A stretch of 63,205 nucleotides of DNA from Opitutia bacterium (GTDB lineage Bacteria > Verrucomicrobiota > Verrucomicrobiia > Opitutales > Opitutaceae). A program made the position numbers and the translations under genes. Positions 1 through 9,345 of the stretch are shown here, piece by piece. Within the stretch, counting starts at the first letter, position 1; every line of letters begins with the position of its first letter. The notes below the pieces were generated by a model that was not told the origin of the DNA, did no database searches, and worked only from the letters and a program-made list of their open reading frames with translations. The stretch lies in assembly GCA_016187925.1 (NCBI GenBank), contig JACPIS010000033.1:1-63205 (forward strand), given 5' to 3'.

Positions 1-188
<188 letters not shown>

Positions 189-286
189 TAGACCCGGTTT
201 CTAGGCGTTTATTTCACCTCCTTACACACGGCACACTGCCTGTCTGAACTTTTTATCAATTACTCCAGCATCGCTGGAGTTTCCCT

Positions 287-402
287 TCCTGGTGACCAGA
301 TGCCGGGGGTTCCACCCGTTCCCATCCCGAACACGGCCGTTAAGCCCCGAGCAGCCAATGGTAGTAGGACGTTAGGTCCCGCGAGAGTAGGTCGTTGCCA
401 GG
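287..402 (+). rRNA. 5S ribosomal RNA
   Basis: About 116 bases with the 5S core CCCATCCCGAACACGG and closing helix I formed by CCTGGTGAC at the 5' side and GTTGCCAGG at the 3' side. It lies about 100 bases after 23S with no tRNA between. The spacer has a short hairpin (CTCCAGCATCGCTGGAG, 263-279). Confidence 0.95.
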
Positions 403-407
403 TTTAT

Positions 408-450
408 GGCCCGGATGTTGCGAAAGCAGCATCCGGGCCTTCTTATTTTA
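408..450 (+). terminator. rRNA operon terminator
   Basis: A 14-bp stem (GGCCCGGATGTTGC with GCAGCATCCGGGCC, one G-U pair) is closed by a GAAA tetraloop and followed by TTCTTATTTT. This is a textbook intrinsic terminator right after 5S. Confidence 0.92.
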
Positions 451-513
451 TGGGTCGCATATCGTAGGATCGCGAGCATGGCAGAGCCCGGTGATCGACC
501 CTGCCTTTGCAAG

Positions 514-1476
514 CTAGGCGTACTGATTGATGAAATTCCGAGTGACGCGGTGGCCATCGATGGCCCGCTCTCCATTTGGAAACATCAATGTGGCGCGCTC
601 ACTCGCGCCGACGTCGAGGAGTGAGCTGACATCCGACAAGCGAGTGCGGACTTCACCGGCGAGTTTCTCGAGCTGAGACATGCTGGTGTGAGTTGCCCGA
701 AGCAGCCCCATATCCGGTGCGACCAACTCGGGTGCCTCGTCGCAAGCGGCACTCCGGAGCCATTTCGACAAATGCAACACGGCCGCCAGCTGGAAATGCG
801 CCGCCGTGCCGCGTGGCAGATATTGCCAGCGCACCGGCTCCGACATCACCGCGGGGAATTCCCACAGGCGCAGCAGGGCGGCACCGGCTTCCGCGTTGTG
901 GAATCCCAGCGTTGCCCGTTCGGCTTCGCACGTTTCCAAGGGCAAGGCGCGCGAGGTGAAACACAGGCCGAGCTGTTGCCGGAAGGCCCACTCGTCGATC
1001 GCGACCATGCCGACGCCGTGCAACAGTCCCACCGTGTAGGCGATATCCCGATCGATCTGCAGCTGCTCCGCAAAGGTTTCGGCCGCGAGCGCGCAGGCCA
1101 CGGACATCCGCCAGAGTTGGTCGGCCTCGAGGCCATACGCGACCAGCGGCCGCACGAGCACTTGGGACGCGACGGCGTGGGCGACCAGCTCGTAAACCTG
1201 ATCGTAGCCGACGCGGTTGACCGCTTCATCGACCGTGTAGCACCGCTGCCCGTGGCTGTAGTATGCACTGTTTCCCATCTGAAGCACGCGTGCCGCGATG
1301 CCCGGATCCAGCCGGATCATGGAAACAACCTCGTGCATAGAGGAATTTCCGTCGCTCAACAATTTCTTCAGTCTCGGTAACACCCTCGGAGCCGATGGCA
1401 GATGCCGCAATTGCCGCACGACGTCGTCGGGCGCCAAGCGATAGCCAAACGGCGAGACTGAAGGGTTTTGGGACAC
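514..1476 (-). CDS. HDOD domain protein
   Basis: 320 aa. Residues ~25-220 read as an HDOD domain: a helical start (LPRLKKLLSDG), the MIRLDPGIAARVLQMGNSA block and the degenerate metal site GLLHGVGMV, where true HD phosphohydrolases have HD. HDOD proteins are non-enzymatic output or scaffold proteins often linked to chemotaxis and c-di-GMP signalling. The start is GTG at 1476. A sigma-28-type promoter at 1483-1509 predicts +1 at about 1476, so the mRNA would be leaderless or translation starts slightly downstream. It is the first of three HDOD genes in the window (others at 6132-7061 and 60837-61721) and is convergent with the rRNA operon. The exact role is unknown. Confidence 0.85.
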   Translation of the reverse strand: MSQNPSVSPFGYRLAPDDVVRQLRHLPSAPRVLPRLKKLLSDGNSSMHEVVSMIRLDPGIAARVLQMGNSAYYSHGQRCYTVDEAVNRVGYDQVYELVAHAVASQVLVRPLVAYGLEADQLWRMSVACALAAETFAEQLQIDRDIAYTVGLLHGVGMVAIDEWAFRQQLGLCFTSRALPLETCEAERATLGFHNAEAGAALLRLWEFPAVMSEPVRWQYLPRGTAAHFQLAAVLHLSKWLRSAACDEAPELVAPDMGLLRATHTSMSQLEKLAGEVRTRLSDVSSLLDVGASERATLMFPNGERAIDGHRVTRNFINQYA

Positions 1477-1482
1477 GTCCTT

Positions 1483-1509
1483 GTATCGGCTCGTTTTCGC
1501 AGAACTTTC
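1483..1509 (-). promoter_or_regulatory. sigma-28 promoter for HDOD gene
   Basis: On the minus strand: GAAAGTTC-N11-GCCGATAC, against the FliA consensus TAAAGTTT-N11-GCCGATAA (6/8 and 7/8 matches, exact spacing). Predicted +1 is near 1476, at the GTG start itself. Confidence 0.7.
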
Positions 1510-1725
1510 GCCTTCTCAGACTCACCGCTCGTTCAAGGCGGATCGCCTTGTGACGATTACTACCGCTGGAACTACATTCTCGGTGGAGAAACTTCATCCA
1601 TCGTAACGCCGGAAATTCACCGGGCGTACGCGCCGGTTGCATCCCGATCCCGCGGCTGCGAGCGATCCTCTGTGCCGTTGCGCGAACGTTCTTTGCAATA
1701 CGCTACCTGGCCGGCGGTGCCGCGG

Positions 1726-2109
1726 TCAGCGGTGTCGCTGGTAGATTTTTTGCAGCATGGAGGGCGAGGCGCCGGTCGAGGCGGGCGGCGCCGACAGGCG
1801 ATTGCCGGTCAAGCTGACGCGAAGCAGCAGTTGCTCGTTTTCCTTGTCGAGCTGCAGAATCTGCAAAATGCGGGAGCGGGTCTTCTCGAGCGCGTGCCGG
1901 AAACCGGGCGCATTCGTCCCATCCCGCGGGGCATTGCGCAAGGCCCCCAGCGTATCATCCAGCCGGGCCACCAAGGTGCGTTTCTTCTCTAGCAAGGGCG
2001 TGTCAGGCGCCCGCTGGTGCTGTTGCAGAAACCGATTCTCCTCCAAGGTCAGCTCGTGCAATTCATCGCACAATTGTTGGTGCTGTTGCAGGGCTTCCAT
2101 TGGCGTCAT
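1726..2109 (-). CDS. Small coiled protein, possibly FlgN/FliT-like
   Basis: 127 aa, mostly charged helix: an N-terminal coiled stretch, then LLEKKRTLVARLDDTLGAL and a second helix ending KENEQLLLRV. The pattern of two long helices around an EKK-type segment resembles FlgN/FliT export chaperones, but no diagnostic motif is visible and the call is tentative. Its start overlaps the end of the TPR gene (2063-3454) by 47 bases, so the two are probably translated from one message. A second ATG lies three codons in. It is the last gene of a three-gene minus-strand unit. Confidence 0.6.
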   Translation of the reverse strand: MTPMEALQQHQQLCDELHELTLEENRFLQQHQRAPDTPLLEKKRTLVARLDDTLGALRNAPRDGTNAPGFRHALEKTRSRILQILQLDKENEQLLLRVSLTGNRLSAPPASTGASPSMLQKIYQRHR

Positions 2110-3454
2110 TGGCGGGAGGAGGAGGGAGCTTATTCACTGCGCGAACCCCCGTGCTTGTCGAGAAAAACGCGGTCAGCTGATGATCGGTGCGATCCGACCA
2201 GTCGAGGTTGCCGAGGCGCCAACGGGCCATGCGGGCGAGCTCGGCCATGTCGGCGGGCACCGGGCTGTTCGTCTTCCCCGCCGTCTCGGCGGTCGCATCG
2301 ATAATCGACTGATAGGCGGTACGGGCCCGGTCAACCAGGCGCAGGCGTTCATAGCAGAGTGCGATCTGGTAGGTCACCGGCAGGCGCCACGCGGCGTCCG
2401 GCGCGAGTGCGGCCAAGCCTTGGTAGATGGCCAGTGCATTGATGGTGTCGCCACCCTGGAAAAATTCGTTGGCCAGCTGGTTGCCGGTGCGCCGTTGCCA
2501 GTAGGCCCAGCGCTTGGGATCCGCTTCGGAGTTCGACCGCTCGCTGCGCAACAGCTCAAGCGTGGCGGCCAGCGATTCTTCCGGACGATTCAACTGCCGC
2601 AGGGTGGTGGCGAGCAGATAGCGGCCCTCGGGGACATTTTCGTCGTGCGGCCACTGCTCCAGATAAGCGCGCAGGGTTGTCACCGAGGCTTCGAGATCGC
2701 CGGCGAGTTGCAGCGCATAAGCGGATTTGAAATGCGCCCGGGCCCGATCCGCGGGCGCCAAGTCCAGCAAGCGCAGGCGGGCGAAAAATTTTCCGGCCTC
2801 GGCAAAGTTGCCCGATTCAAAATGGGTCTCGGCGATCTCGAATTGGGCCGTCTTGGCCAGCAACTGGTAATGATCGAAGCTGTCCGCCGGCACCTTGAGC
2901 GTGGAGTTGATGACGCTGTAGAAGCGATTGATCGCGAGCCGATGCGCGCCCATGGCGCGGAGCGTGCGGCCGAGGTCGAGCAGCGCATCCGGTACGCGCC
3001 CCTCGTCGGGGAACTCCTTCAGGAATTTCTCGTAGATCGCCGCGGCCTTGGTGAAACTGCTTTGACGGCGGTACATGCGGGCCAAGCCGAGCAGCGCGTC
3101 TTTCTGATCGGCTTGGCTGAATTCTTTCGAGTTCAGCACCTGCCGGTAGGCGATCTCGGCGGCGGAAAAGTCGCTGCGCTCTGTCAAGGTCCCTCCGAGA
3201 TTGATCAATCCCCTGGCCTCGGCGGCCTTGATAGCCGCAAGCACCTGAACGCCTTTGTTGTGGTCCACGGGTGCGCGCCGTGCGGGTGCCTCGGTGGCTG
3301 CGGGAGCTTGCGCTTCGTTCGCTGGCTCAGCTGGGCGCGGTTGATCGGCCGGCTCCGGTTCGGGTTCTCCGGCTCGCAGGTCCGTCACGGAACACCAGGC
3401 CAGTGCGGCGAGCACCAGCAGCGTGCGACGGGATTGGAGCAGGAAGAGGATCAT
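2063..3454 (-). CDS. Exported tetratricopeptide repeat protein
   Basis: 463 aa. A basic start plus a hydrophobic run (TLLVLAALAWC) in residues 1-28 looks like a signal peptide, followed by a Pro/Ala/Glu-rich linker to ~65. From ~70 to ~430 there are helical TPR-type repeats (for example FSAAEIAYRQVL, FTKAAAIYEKFLKEFPDEG, GDLEASVTTLRAYLEQWP). Such proteins act as periplasmic or envelope scaffolds. The start codon overlaps the stop of the upstream Pro-rich gene (ATGA, 3451-3454), indicating translational coupling. No enzymatic motif is seen. The function is unknown, although the surrounding motility genes make a flagellar or envelope role possible. Confidence 0.8.
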   Translation of the reverse strand: MILFLLQSRRTLLVLAALAWCSVTDLRAGEPEPEPADQPRPAEPANEAQAPAATEAPARRAPVDHNKGVQVLAAIKAAEARGLINLGGTLTERSDFSAAEIAYRQVLNSKEFSQADQKDALLGLARMYRRQSSFTKAAAIYEKFLKEFPDEGRVPDALLDLGRTLRAMGAHRLAINRFYSVINSTLKVPADSFDHYQLLAKTAQFEIAETHFESGNFAEAGKFFARLRLLDLAPADRARAHFKSAYALQLAGDLEASVTTLRAYLEQWPHDENVPEGRYLLATTLRQLNRPEESLAATLELLRSERSNSEADPKRWAYWQRRTGNQLANEFFQGGDTINALAIYQGLAALAPDAAWRLPVTYQIALCYERLRLVDRARTAYQSIIDATAETAGKTNSPVPADMAELARMARWRLGNLDWSDRTDHQLTAFFSTSTGVRAVNKLPPPPANDANGSPATAPTIVR

Positions 3455-4005
3455 TGTTGTCGATAGGTGGCGGAGCTGGGCGGCTGCTGTCCGGGAGCGG
3501 GCGGCGTGGGCACGAGCGTCACGTCGTTGGGATTGGCGGCTGAGCCGGGGAATTGGAAGAAGGGGAGGAAATCCTCGGGGCGAACCCGCGGGCGGGTGTC
3601 GTCAGGCAGGATGGCAGGCGGGGGAGTTTTTCCCTTGGGCGCGGGTTGCGTGGTCTCAGGCGAGGTGGTGTCCGCCGGCGCGGGCGTGCCCGTGGCCAGG
3701 GATTTGGCCGCCTCTTTGGTTGGTTCGGATTCGGAGGTGGTGGCAGTATCGGGGGCCGTCGGTTGGGGCGGCGCGCCGGCAGCTGGCCGGATCATGTGAT
3801 CCGGCGGCGGCGGGGGAGTAGGCTCCTCGAAGCGCAAGGGTGCGGCACCGGCCACCGTGAGATAAGGGCGGCTGGCAGCGGATCCGGCTATCTCGGGGGC
3901 CATCGAGGGGGCGGAAGTGGCCACGGCGGGCAACAGGCCAAGCACCAGGCGAAAGGTCGCCCAGCGCGCGCCGGCCAATCGTGGCGGATGTGCGCGAAGA
4001 TTCAT
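3451..4005 (-). CDS. Pro-rich exported protein
   Basis: 184 aa from the ATG at 4005. I chose this start because it places a plausible signal peptide (MNLRAHPPRLAGARWATFRL and a hydrophobic stretch) at the N-terminus; an in-frame ATG at 4095 would add 30 charged residues ahead of it. The mature part is low complexity, rich in Pro, Thr and Ala (PTPPPPP, TPAPADTTSPETTQPAP), typical of a periplasm-spanning or wall-exposed linker. It overlaps the TPR gene by 4 bases (ATGA) and is the first gene of that unit. No known family is recognised. Confidence 0.62.
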   Translation of the reverse strand: MNLRAHPPRLAGARWATFRLVLGLLPAVATSAPSMAPEIAGSAASRPYLTVAGAAPLRFEEPTPPPPPDHMIRPAAGAPPQPTAPDTATTSESEPTKEAAKSLATGTPAPADTTSPETTQPAPKGKTPPPAILPDDTRPRVRPEDFLPFFQFPGSAANPNDVTLVPTPPAPGQQPPSSATYRQQ

Positions 4006-4149
4006 GTATGATGCAACGGTCCATGTGATTGGATCGGTCTGATTCGCCCATCGGGTATATCGACTCCGCCACTTCGTTCTGAAATGCTTTTGCATGAATT
4101 TCAGTCCTTAGTCGTTGCGGTTTGCTGAATTTCGCGTCCGAGCCTTGGC

Positions 4150-6069
4150 TCAGGCGGCGTCTTTTTTCCCCTCCAACAGTTCGCGCAAGTGGCGGCCGAG
4201 TTCGTCCAAGGTGTAGGGCTTGCGGATAAAGTGCTTCTGGCCGAGCTGCTCGAACTGGGTTCGGGCGTCGGGAGTGAGGTGTCCGGTCAGCACCAGCACC
4301 TTGAGATCCGGCCGGGTCGCCCGGATGACGCGCAGAACCTCGACGCCGTTGGCGCCGGGCATGTTGAGATCGAGCAGCACCGCGTCGAGTTCTCGATGCT
4401 TGGTGACGAGATGTTCGATGGCTTCGAGGCCGTCCGCGGCACTGGTGACGCGGTAGCCTTTGCGCGTGAGCGCCGCCTCCAGCAGCAGCCGGAGCGGAGC
4501 TTCGTCGTCGACAACCAGAAGAGACTCCGCGCCGCCGGGGAAGTCGGTGGACTTGATCGCGCTGGGGGCGATGGCCGCATTTTCCGCGAGAGGCAGGTAG
4601 ACTTTGAAAGTGCTGCCCGCGCCGGGTTCGCTCTCGACCTCGATCGTGCCTTCGTGGCTGGCGACGATGCCATAGACCACAGCCAGGCCGAGGCCGGTGC
4701 CCTTGTTCACGGCCTTGGTGGTGAAGAACGGCTCGAAGATGCGCGCCCGCACCTCGGGCGTCATGCCGGTGCCGGTGTCGCTGACGGCGAGACAGGCGTA
4801 AGGACGTCCATGGTGCAGGGCGATGGGGACGGCCGGACCATCGATGCGCTTCGTGGTGATGTTGATCGTGCCGCCCGAGGGCTGCGCGTCGCGCGCGTTG
4901 ACGCACAGGTTGAGGATGATCTGCTGCAACTGGTTCTGGTCGGCTAGGAGCGGCGGCAACTGCTCCTCGAGAGTGAGATTGAAGGCGATGTTGCGCGGGA
5001 ACGTCTCGGCGAGCAGCGTGACGATGTCGCGCGTGAGCTGGTTGAGGTCGAGCGCGGTGAACTTCACGTCGGCCTTGCGGCTGAATGTCAGGATCTGCCG
5101 CACTAGGCCGCTGGCCCGCTGGGCCGCGCGCTTGATTTCGTTGACGCTTTTCTGCAGCGCCGCGCCGTCGCCGGAGTTGAGCTGGGCGAATTCGGCGTAG
5201 CCGTTGATCACGGCGATGATGTTGTTGAAATCGTGCGCGATGCCGCCGGCGAGCGTGCCGAGGCTTTCCATCTTCTGCGCCTGGCGCAGCTGGTCCTCGA
5301 GCACCTTGCGGCTGGTGATGTCCTCACGCAGGCAGAGCAGGTTGGTGATTTCACCGGCGGTGTTGCGCATGCAGGAGACCTGGACGGACTCCCAGACCTT
5401 GCCGCCGCCGGGACGCTCGCGCATCAGTTCGCCGCGCCATTCGCCGCCGGCGCGCACGGTCTCCCAAAACTTTTGGTAGGAATTTTCATCCGGATGTCCC
5501 TCGCGCAGCACTTGCACGCCGTTGTCGAGGATCTGCTCCAGCGTGTAGCCGGTGGCCTGCGTGAACTTTGCGTTGACGTACTGGACGTTGCCCTCGGCGT
5601 CCGTGATCACCATCGAGACCGGCGATTGCTCGACGGCATTGGACAGCTTGTAATACTGCTCCTCGGCCACGCGCTGCCGGGTGATGTCGTGGCCGACGGC
5701 GCGGATGCCGATCGTCTTGCCGTGCTCGTCCTGGATGGCGGCCTCCTCCCACGCGATCCAGCGCCAGCCCTGCGGGGTGAGCCAGCGGTGCTCCCGATTG
5801 GTGCGGTGCGTGGAGGAGCGTAGGTCCGTGTCGGCGATGGTCAGCACGGCCGCGTCGTCCTGATGGAGGAAGGTCGTCACCGGTTTTCCCGGCAATTCGG
5901 CCGCGATGCAGCCGAACTTGCGGGCGAAGGCGTGATTGGCGGCCAGCAGCAAGCCCTGCCAATCCCGGCAATAGACGAGCGCGGCGCTGCCCGCCCAGGC
6001 ACCGAGCAAAGCCTCCGGCGGCGGGAACGCGTTGGCGCCCGCGATGGAATCGCAACTCACGACAGACAT
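4150..6069 (-). CDS. PAS/PAS hybrid histidine kinase with receiver
   Basis: 639 aa, cytosolic, with no membrane segment. PAS domains lie at ~20-135 and ~140-262. The HisKA domain carries H279 in GGIAHDFNN. The HATPase has N box [11 protein letters not shown]1 box DTGTGM and G2 box [13 protein letters not shown]-terminal receiver at ~515-635 carries D567 and K617. The family autophosphorylates on His and passes phosphate to the attached receiver; the final output is not evident. A sigma-28-type site at 6079-6105 predicts a transcript starting about 3 bases before the ATG. The signal sensed by the PAS domains is unknown. Confidence 0.93.
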   Translation of the reverse strand: MSVVSCDSIAGANAFPPPEALLGAWAGSAALVYCRDWQGLLLAANHAFARKFGCIAAELPGKPVTTFLHQDDAAVLTIADTDLRSSTHRTNREHRWLTPQGWRWIAWEEAAIQDEHGKTIGIRAVGHDITRQRVAEEQYYKLSNAVEQSPVSMVITDAEGNVQYVNAKFTQATGYTLEQILDNGVQVLREGHPDENSYQKFWETVRAGGEWRGELMRERPGGGKVWESVQVSCMRNTAGEITNLLCLREDITSRKVLEDQLRQAQKMESLGTLAGGIAHDFNNIIAVINGYAEFAQLNSGDGAALQKSVNEIKRAAQRASGLVRQILTFSRKADVKFTALDLNQLTRDIVTLLAETFPRNIAFNLTLEEQLPPLLADQNQLQQIILNLCVNARDAQPSGGTINITTKRIDGPAVPIALHHGRPYACLAVSDTGTGMTPEVRARIFEPFFTTKAVNKGTGLGLAVVYGIVASHEGTIEVESEPGAGSTFKVYLPLAENAAIAPSAIKSTDFPGGAESLLVVDDEAPLRLLLEAALTRKGYRVTSAADGLEAIEHLVTKHRELDAVLLDLNMPGANGVEVLRVIRATRPDLKVLVLTGHLTPDARTQFEQLGQKHFIRKPYTLDELGRHLRELLEGKKDAA

Positions 6070-6078
6070 GCAGCCACT

Positions 6079-6105
6079 ATATCGGCCGCACCGCGGCCAA
6101 CTTGA
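6079..6105 (-). promoter_or_regulatory. sigma-28 promoter for hybrid kinase
   Basis: Minus strand TCAAGTTG-N11-GCCGATAT; 6/8 and 7/8 consensus matches with exact 11-base spacing. Predicted +1 is ~6072 and the ATG is at 6069, so the mRNA would be nearly leaderless. Confidence 0.62.
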
Positions 6106-6131
6106 GTCCGCTCCCTGGCGTCAAGCCGGGC

Positions 6132-7061
6132 TCAAATCAGGCCGCCGAGCATCGACGGCAGGCGTTGCAAGGCGTTCGCCACGTGGGCACGGGCGAGGGT
6201 CGTTTCCGGACCGTCGACCCCGTAAAGAATTTTCCAGCCGGACAGACCCAGCCAGGCATCGGCCTTGACGGGCTCGACCTTCTCGAATCCGCCGCTGATG
6301 CCGGCGTGCCGGACCAGATGGTCGGCAACTTGTACGGCCGCGGCAAACAACCGCTGGCGCGGGGCCTGGTCGGGCGCGTTGTGATACCGGACCGTGAGAG
6401 TGATCTCCTCCGAGAGCTGGTGGCGCTCGAGGTAGTGCGCGCCGATCTGCGCATGGTCCCAGCCAATGAGGCGGCGCTCGTGCGCGCAGACATCGGCCGA
6501 GGTGGCGTGCGAAGTTTGGGTGACCTCCAGCAATTCGTCGGGAAACGAGTAGGCCATGACGACCTTGCCGACGTTGTGCAGCAGACCGGCCAGGTAATCC
6601 GTCTCGTCGTCGATCGCCAGCGGAGTGGCGCGGAGTATTTCGCGCGTCAGCACGGCCGTGCCGATGCTGTGCGACCAGAGTTCTTTCCACGGCAACGGAG
6701 TGGGGGAGTTGGACTGCAGGCGCTCGAGCTCCTCGATGACCGGCGTGGCCATCGACAACTCGCGGATCTGGCGCAGACCGAGGAAGAACACCGCCTCCTC
6801 GATGTTGTTTACGCGGGCCGACAGACCGAAGTAAACCGAGTTGACCATACGCAGCAGTCGCGCCGAGAGCGACGGGTCGCGCCGGATGATCTCGGCAATC
6901 TGCGAGGTGAGGCTCTGGTCGGATTTCACCAGATCACTCAGTGCGCGGTTGTTGACCTGCAACGAGGCAAGCTTGGGGCAGGCATCAATGCGCCGCCGGA
7001 CATCCTGGTCCGCCAGTCGCGCCGCGGGCGGCGCTACGGGCGTTGGAAAGGAGAAAGACAT
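6132..7061 (-). CDS. HDOD domain protein
   Basis: 309 aa from the ATG at 7061. An in-frame ATG at 7091 gives 319 aa, but the promoter at 7107-7133 predicts +1 near 7100, leaving only 9 bases before 7091, so I prefer 7061. HDOD signatures: IIRRDPSLSARLLRMVNSV, NNIEEAVFFLGLRQIREL and the degenerate HD site LAGLLHNVGKVVMAY. Residues ~15-215 form the domain; the C-terminal ~90 residues are helical. It is divergent from the OGT-like gene, each with its own sigma-28 site in the short shared intergenic region, so both are likely late flagellar genes. Confidence 0.87.
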   Translation of the reverse strand: MSFSFPTPVAPPAARLADQDVRRRIDACPKLASLQVNNRALSDLVKSDQSLTSQIAEIIRRDPSLSARLLRMVNSVYFGLSARVNNIEEAVFFLGLRQIRELSMATPVIEELERLQSNSPTPLPWKELWSHSIGTAVLTREILRATPLAIDDETDYLAGLLHNVGKVVMAYSFPDELLEVTQTSHATSADVCAHERRLIGWDHAQIGAHYLERHQLSEEITLTVRYHNAPDQAPRQRLFAAAVQVADHLVRHAGISGGFEKVEPVKADAWLGLSGWKILYGVDGPETTLARAHVANALQRLPSMLGGLI

Positions 7062-7106
7062 TGGGAAATGGGCTGCGCTCCATGAGGGCATGGCGCGACG
7101 GTGACC

Positions 7107-7133
7107 TTATCGGCGGACACCGGGTCCGCTTTA
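7107..7133 (-). promoter_or_regulatory. sigma-28 promoter for HDOD gene
   Basis: Minus strand TAAAGCGG-N11-GCCGATAA. The -10 element is a perfect consensus match and the first five bases of the -35 are perfect. It is back to back with the plus-strand site at 7145-7171. Confidence 0.8.
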
Positions 7134-7144
7134 GGGGTTTTCGT

Positions 7145-7171
7145 TAAAGCGATGTGATTTGCGGCCGATAG
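7145..7171 (+). promoter_or_regulatory. sigma-28 promoter for OGT-like gene
   Basis: TAAAGCGA-N11-GCCGATAG, exact spacing and 7/8 match in the -10. Predicted +1 is ~7178, about 60 bases before the GTG start at 7239. Confidence 0.78.
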
Positions 7172-7238
7172 GGAAGGGAGCGAATCAACCCATCCGACGC
7201 CGCCCCACGCGGCCCGGGGCATTCGCGATTTCCCGCAC

Positions 7239-9134
7239 GTGAACCCCGCCCAGCTCCAACGCCAGCTCCAGGAAGCGATCAAGCATCACCAGGCCGGCCG
7301 CCTTTCGCAGGCCGAAGCGATCTATCGCCGCATCCGGTCTGCCGCTCCGGCGAACTTCGACGTCTGGCACCTCCTCGGGGTCATCGCGATCCAGCAAGGG
7401 CGTGCGACCGAGGCGGTCGAACTGCTTACCAAGGCCCACAAGCTCAGCCCGCCGCACGCGGTGTGCGCCATGCGTCTCGGGCTGGCCCATCTCATGGGCG
7501 GGCACGGCACGGAGGCCGAGGCCTTTCTGGCCAAATCCATCCAGCTCAATCCGCAACTGCCCGAGGCGTGGGACAATCTCGCCTATTGCTACAAGACGCA
7601 GAACCGCCTGCGCGAGGCGATCGAGTGCCACCAGAAAGTCACCGCGCTCAAGCCGGACTACGCCATCGGCTGGTATAACTTTGGATTGACCCTCAGCCTC
7701 TACGGCCAGCCGACCGAGGCGTTGAAATGCCATGAACGCTCGCTCGTGGCCGATCCGAATTATGCCTATGGCCACTATGGCCGCGCGCAGGCGCTGCAGC
7801 AATTGCACTGCATGCCCGAGGCGATCGCCGCCTACGATCGGTTCCTTGCGAAGGAGCCGATGCATTTCGAGGCGCGCAGCTACCGGCTTTTCGCCCTGAA
7901 CTACGGAGAGACGCTCACGCGCGAGCAGGTGTTCGCCGAGCACATCAACTTTGGGCGCGATGTCGGCACGTATCTCGCGCCCGCGTTCCCGAATTGCCCC
8001 GAGCCGGCGAGGAAACTGCGCGTGGCCATCCTCTCGCCCGATCTGCACACGCACTCGTGCGCCTACTTCATCGAGCCGTTGGTGCAGCACCTCGACCGGG
8101 AGCAGTTCGAGATCTGTCTCTATCACGATCACTTTCGGGAAGATGCGGTCTCGCAGCGCCTCAAGTCGTTCGCGACGGTCTGGCGGCAGTTTGTGGGTCT
8201 GTCCGGCCCGGCCGTCATGGAAGTGATTCGCGCCGACCAGCCCGACATCCTGATCGATCTGGCCGGCCACACCGGCATGACCAATCGCTTGCCGCTCTTC
8301 GCGCAGCATCTCGCCCCCGTGCAGATTTCCTACCTCGGCTATCCCAACACCACCGGGGTGCCCGCGATCGGCTATCGCTTCACGGATGCTATCGCCGATC
8401 CGCCGGGTGCGGCGGATCGTTTTGCGACAGAAAAGCTCGTGCGCTTCTCTCCGGTCGCGTGGGCCTACCGGCCACTGGACAGCGCTCCGGCCGTCGCACC
8501 CGTACCCAGTGCCGACGGGGCCCCGGTCACGTTCGGCTGCTTCAACAATCTCGGCAAAGTCAGTGACACCATGCTCGCCGTCTGGGCCCGCATCCTCGCC
8601 GTTGTACCCGGCTCACGCCTGATGCTGAAAGGCCCCGGTTTGAGCGCCCCCGCCATGCGGACGCGCTATCTTCATCGGCTGGCGGCCGCCGGTCTACCCG
8701 TCGAGCGGGTCGAGCTCATCGAGCGCACGGCCGGTACGGAGGAGCACCTGGCACTCTACCATCGCGTCGACATCGCGCTCGATACCTCGCCTTACAGCGG
8801 CACCACCACGACGTGCGAGGCCCTGTGGATGGGCGTGCCGGTTGTTACCTTGCGCGGTGACCGCCATGCCGCGCGCGTCAGCGCCAGCCTGCTCACCGCA
8901 CTCGGCCGGCCGGAGTGGATTGCCACGTCGGTGGACGACTATGTGCGGATCGCCGTGGAACTGACGTCGGATCCGACCCGACTCGCCGGGATCCGCGCAG
9001 GCCTCCGCGAGGAAATGCGGCGCAGCGCGCTGCTCGACCACGCCGGCCAGGCCCGCCGTTTTGGCGACGCGCTTCGCGAGTGCTGGGCTGCGTGGTGCGA
9101 GAAGCAGGCTGCTGTTGCGGCCTGCTCCGACTGA
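7239..9134 (+). CDS. TPR-GT41 O-linked GlcNAc transferase-like protein
   Basis: 631 aa with a GTG start. Residues ~5-235 form about six TPRs (for example AIYRRIRSAAPANFDVWHLL, AIECHQKVTALKPDYAIGWY). Residues ~265-625 are a GT41/SPINDLY-type catalytic region: KLRVAILSPDLHTHSCAYF, PDILIDLAGHTG, APVQISYLGYPNTTG and DTSPYSGTTTTCEALWMGVP. The family transfers GlcNAc or related sugars from UDP-sugars to Ser/Thr, with TPRs binding the protein acceptor. A sigma-28 site upstream and the adjacent pse and flagellin genes make flagellin or another flagellar protein the likely acceptor; that target is inferred. Confidence 0.92.
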   Translation: MNPAQLQRQLQEAIKHHQAGRLSQAEAIYRRIRSAAPANFDVWHLLGVIAIQQGRATEAVELLTKAHKLSPPHAVCAMRLGLAHLMGGHGTEAEAFLAKSIQLNPQLPEAWDNLAYCYKTQNRLREAIECHQKVTALKPDYAIGWYNFGLTLSLYGQPTEALKCHERSLVADPNYAYGHYGRAQALQQLHCMPEAIAAYDRFLAKEPMHFEARSYRLFALNYGETLTREQVFAEHINFGRDVGTYLAPAFPNCPEPARKLRVAILSPDLHTHSCAYFIEPLVQHLDREQFEICLYHDHFREDAVSQRLKSFATVWRQFVGLSGPAVMEVIRADQPDILIDLAGHTGMTNRLPLFAQHLAPVQISYLGYPNTTGVPAIGYRFTDAIADPPGAADRFATEKLVRFSPVAWAYRPLDSAPAVAPVPSADGAPVTFGCFNNLGKVSDTMLAVWARILAVVPGSRLMLKGPGLSAPAMRTRYLHRLAAAGLPVERVELIERTAGTEEHLALYHRVDIALDTSPYSGTTTTCEALWMGVPVVTLRGDRHAARVSASLLTALGRPEWIATSVDDYVRIAVELTSDPTRLAGIRAGLREEMRRSALLDHAGQARRFGDALRECWAAWCEKQAAVAACSD

Positions 9135-9289
9135 AATCCAAGCTCAAGATAGGTTGTGCTGCCCGGGATGGGTAAATTCTGCCGCTTCGGACTTGAAGCG
9201 ATTCTGTCGACTTTGTTTAGGAAGATCAGGGACTTGAAAAATCGCTTTATTCATTAGAGGAAAGGCGTTTGTGGGCTAGATTATCGGGC

Positions 9290-9305
9290 AGGCATGGAAT
9301 TGGCT
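9290..9305 (+). promoter_or_regulatory. Possible sigma-54 promoter for pse operon
   Basis: AGGCATGGAATTGGCT has GG and GC separated by exactly 10 bases, as in the -24/-12 consensus TGGCACG-N4-TTGCW, with three mismatches. It lies 40 bases before pseB in a 211-base AT-richer gap that has no sigma-28 site. A sigma-54 activator is encoded at 31776-33251. Weak evidence. Confidence 0.35.
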
Positions 9306-9345
9306 TAATTGGAGGCATCCGCAGTTCCCTTCGCCCTGCCTCACT

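Noticed and set aside
1757-3466. 569-codon plus-strand frame over the TPR gene
   Set aside because: Arg/Gly-rich shadow frame with no recognisable fold. The minus-strand gene has a signal peptide and TPR repeats.
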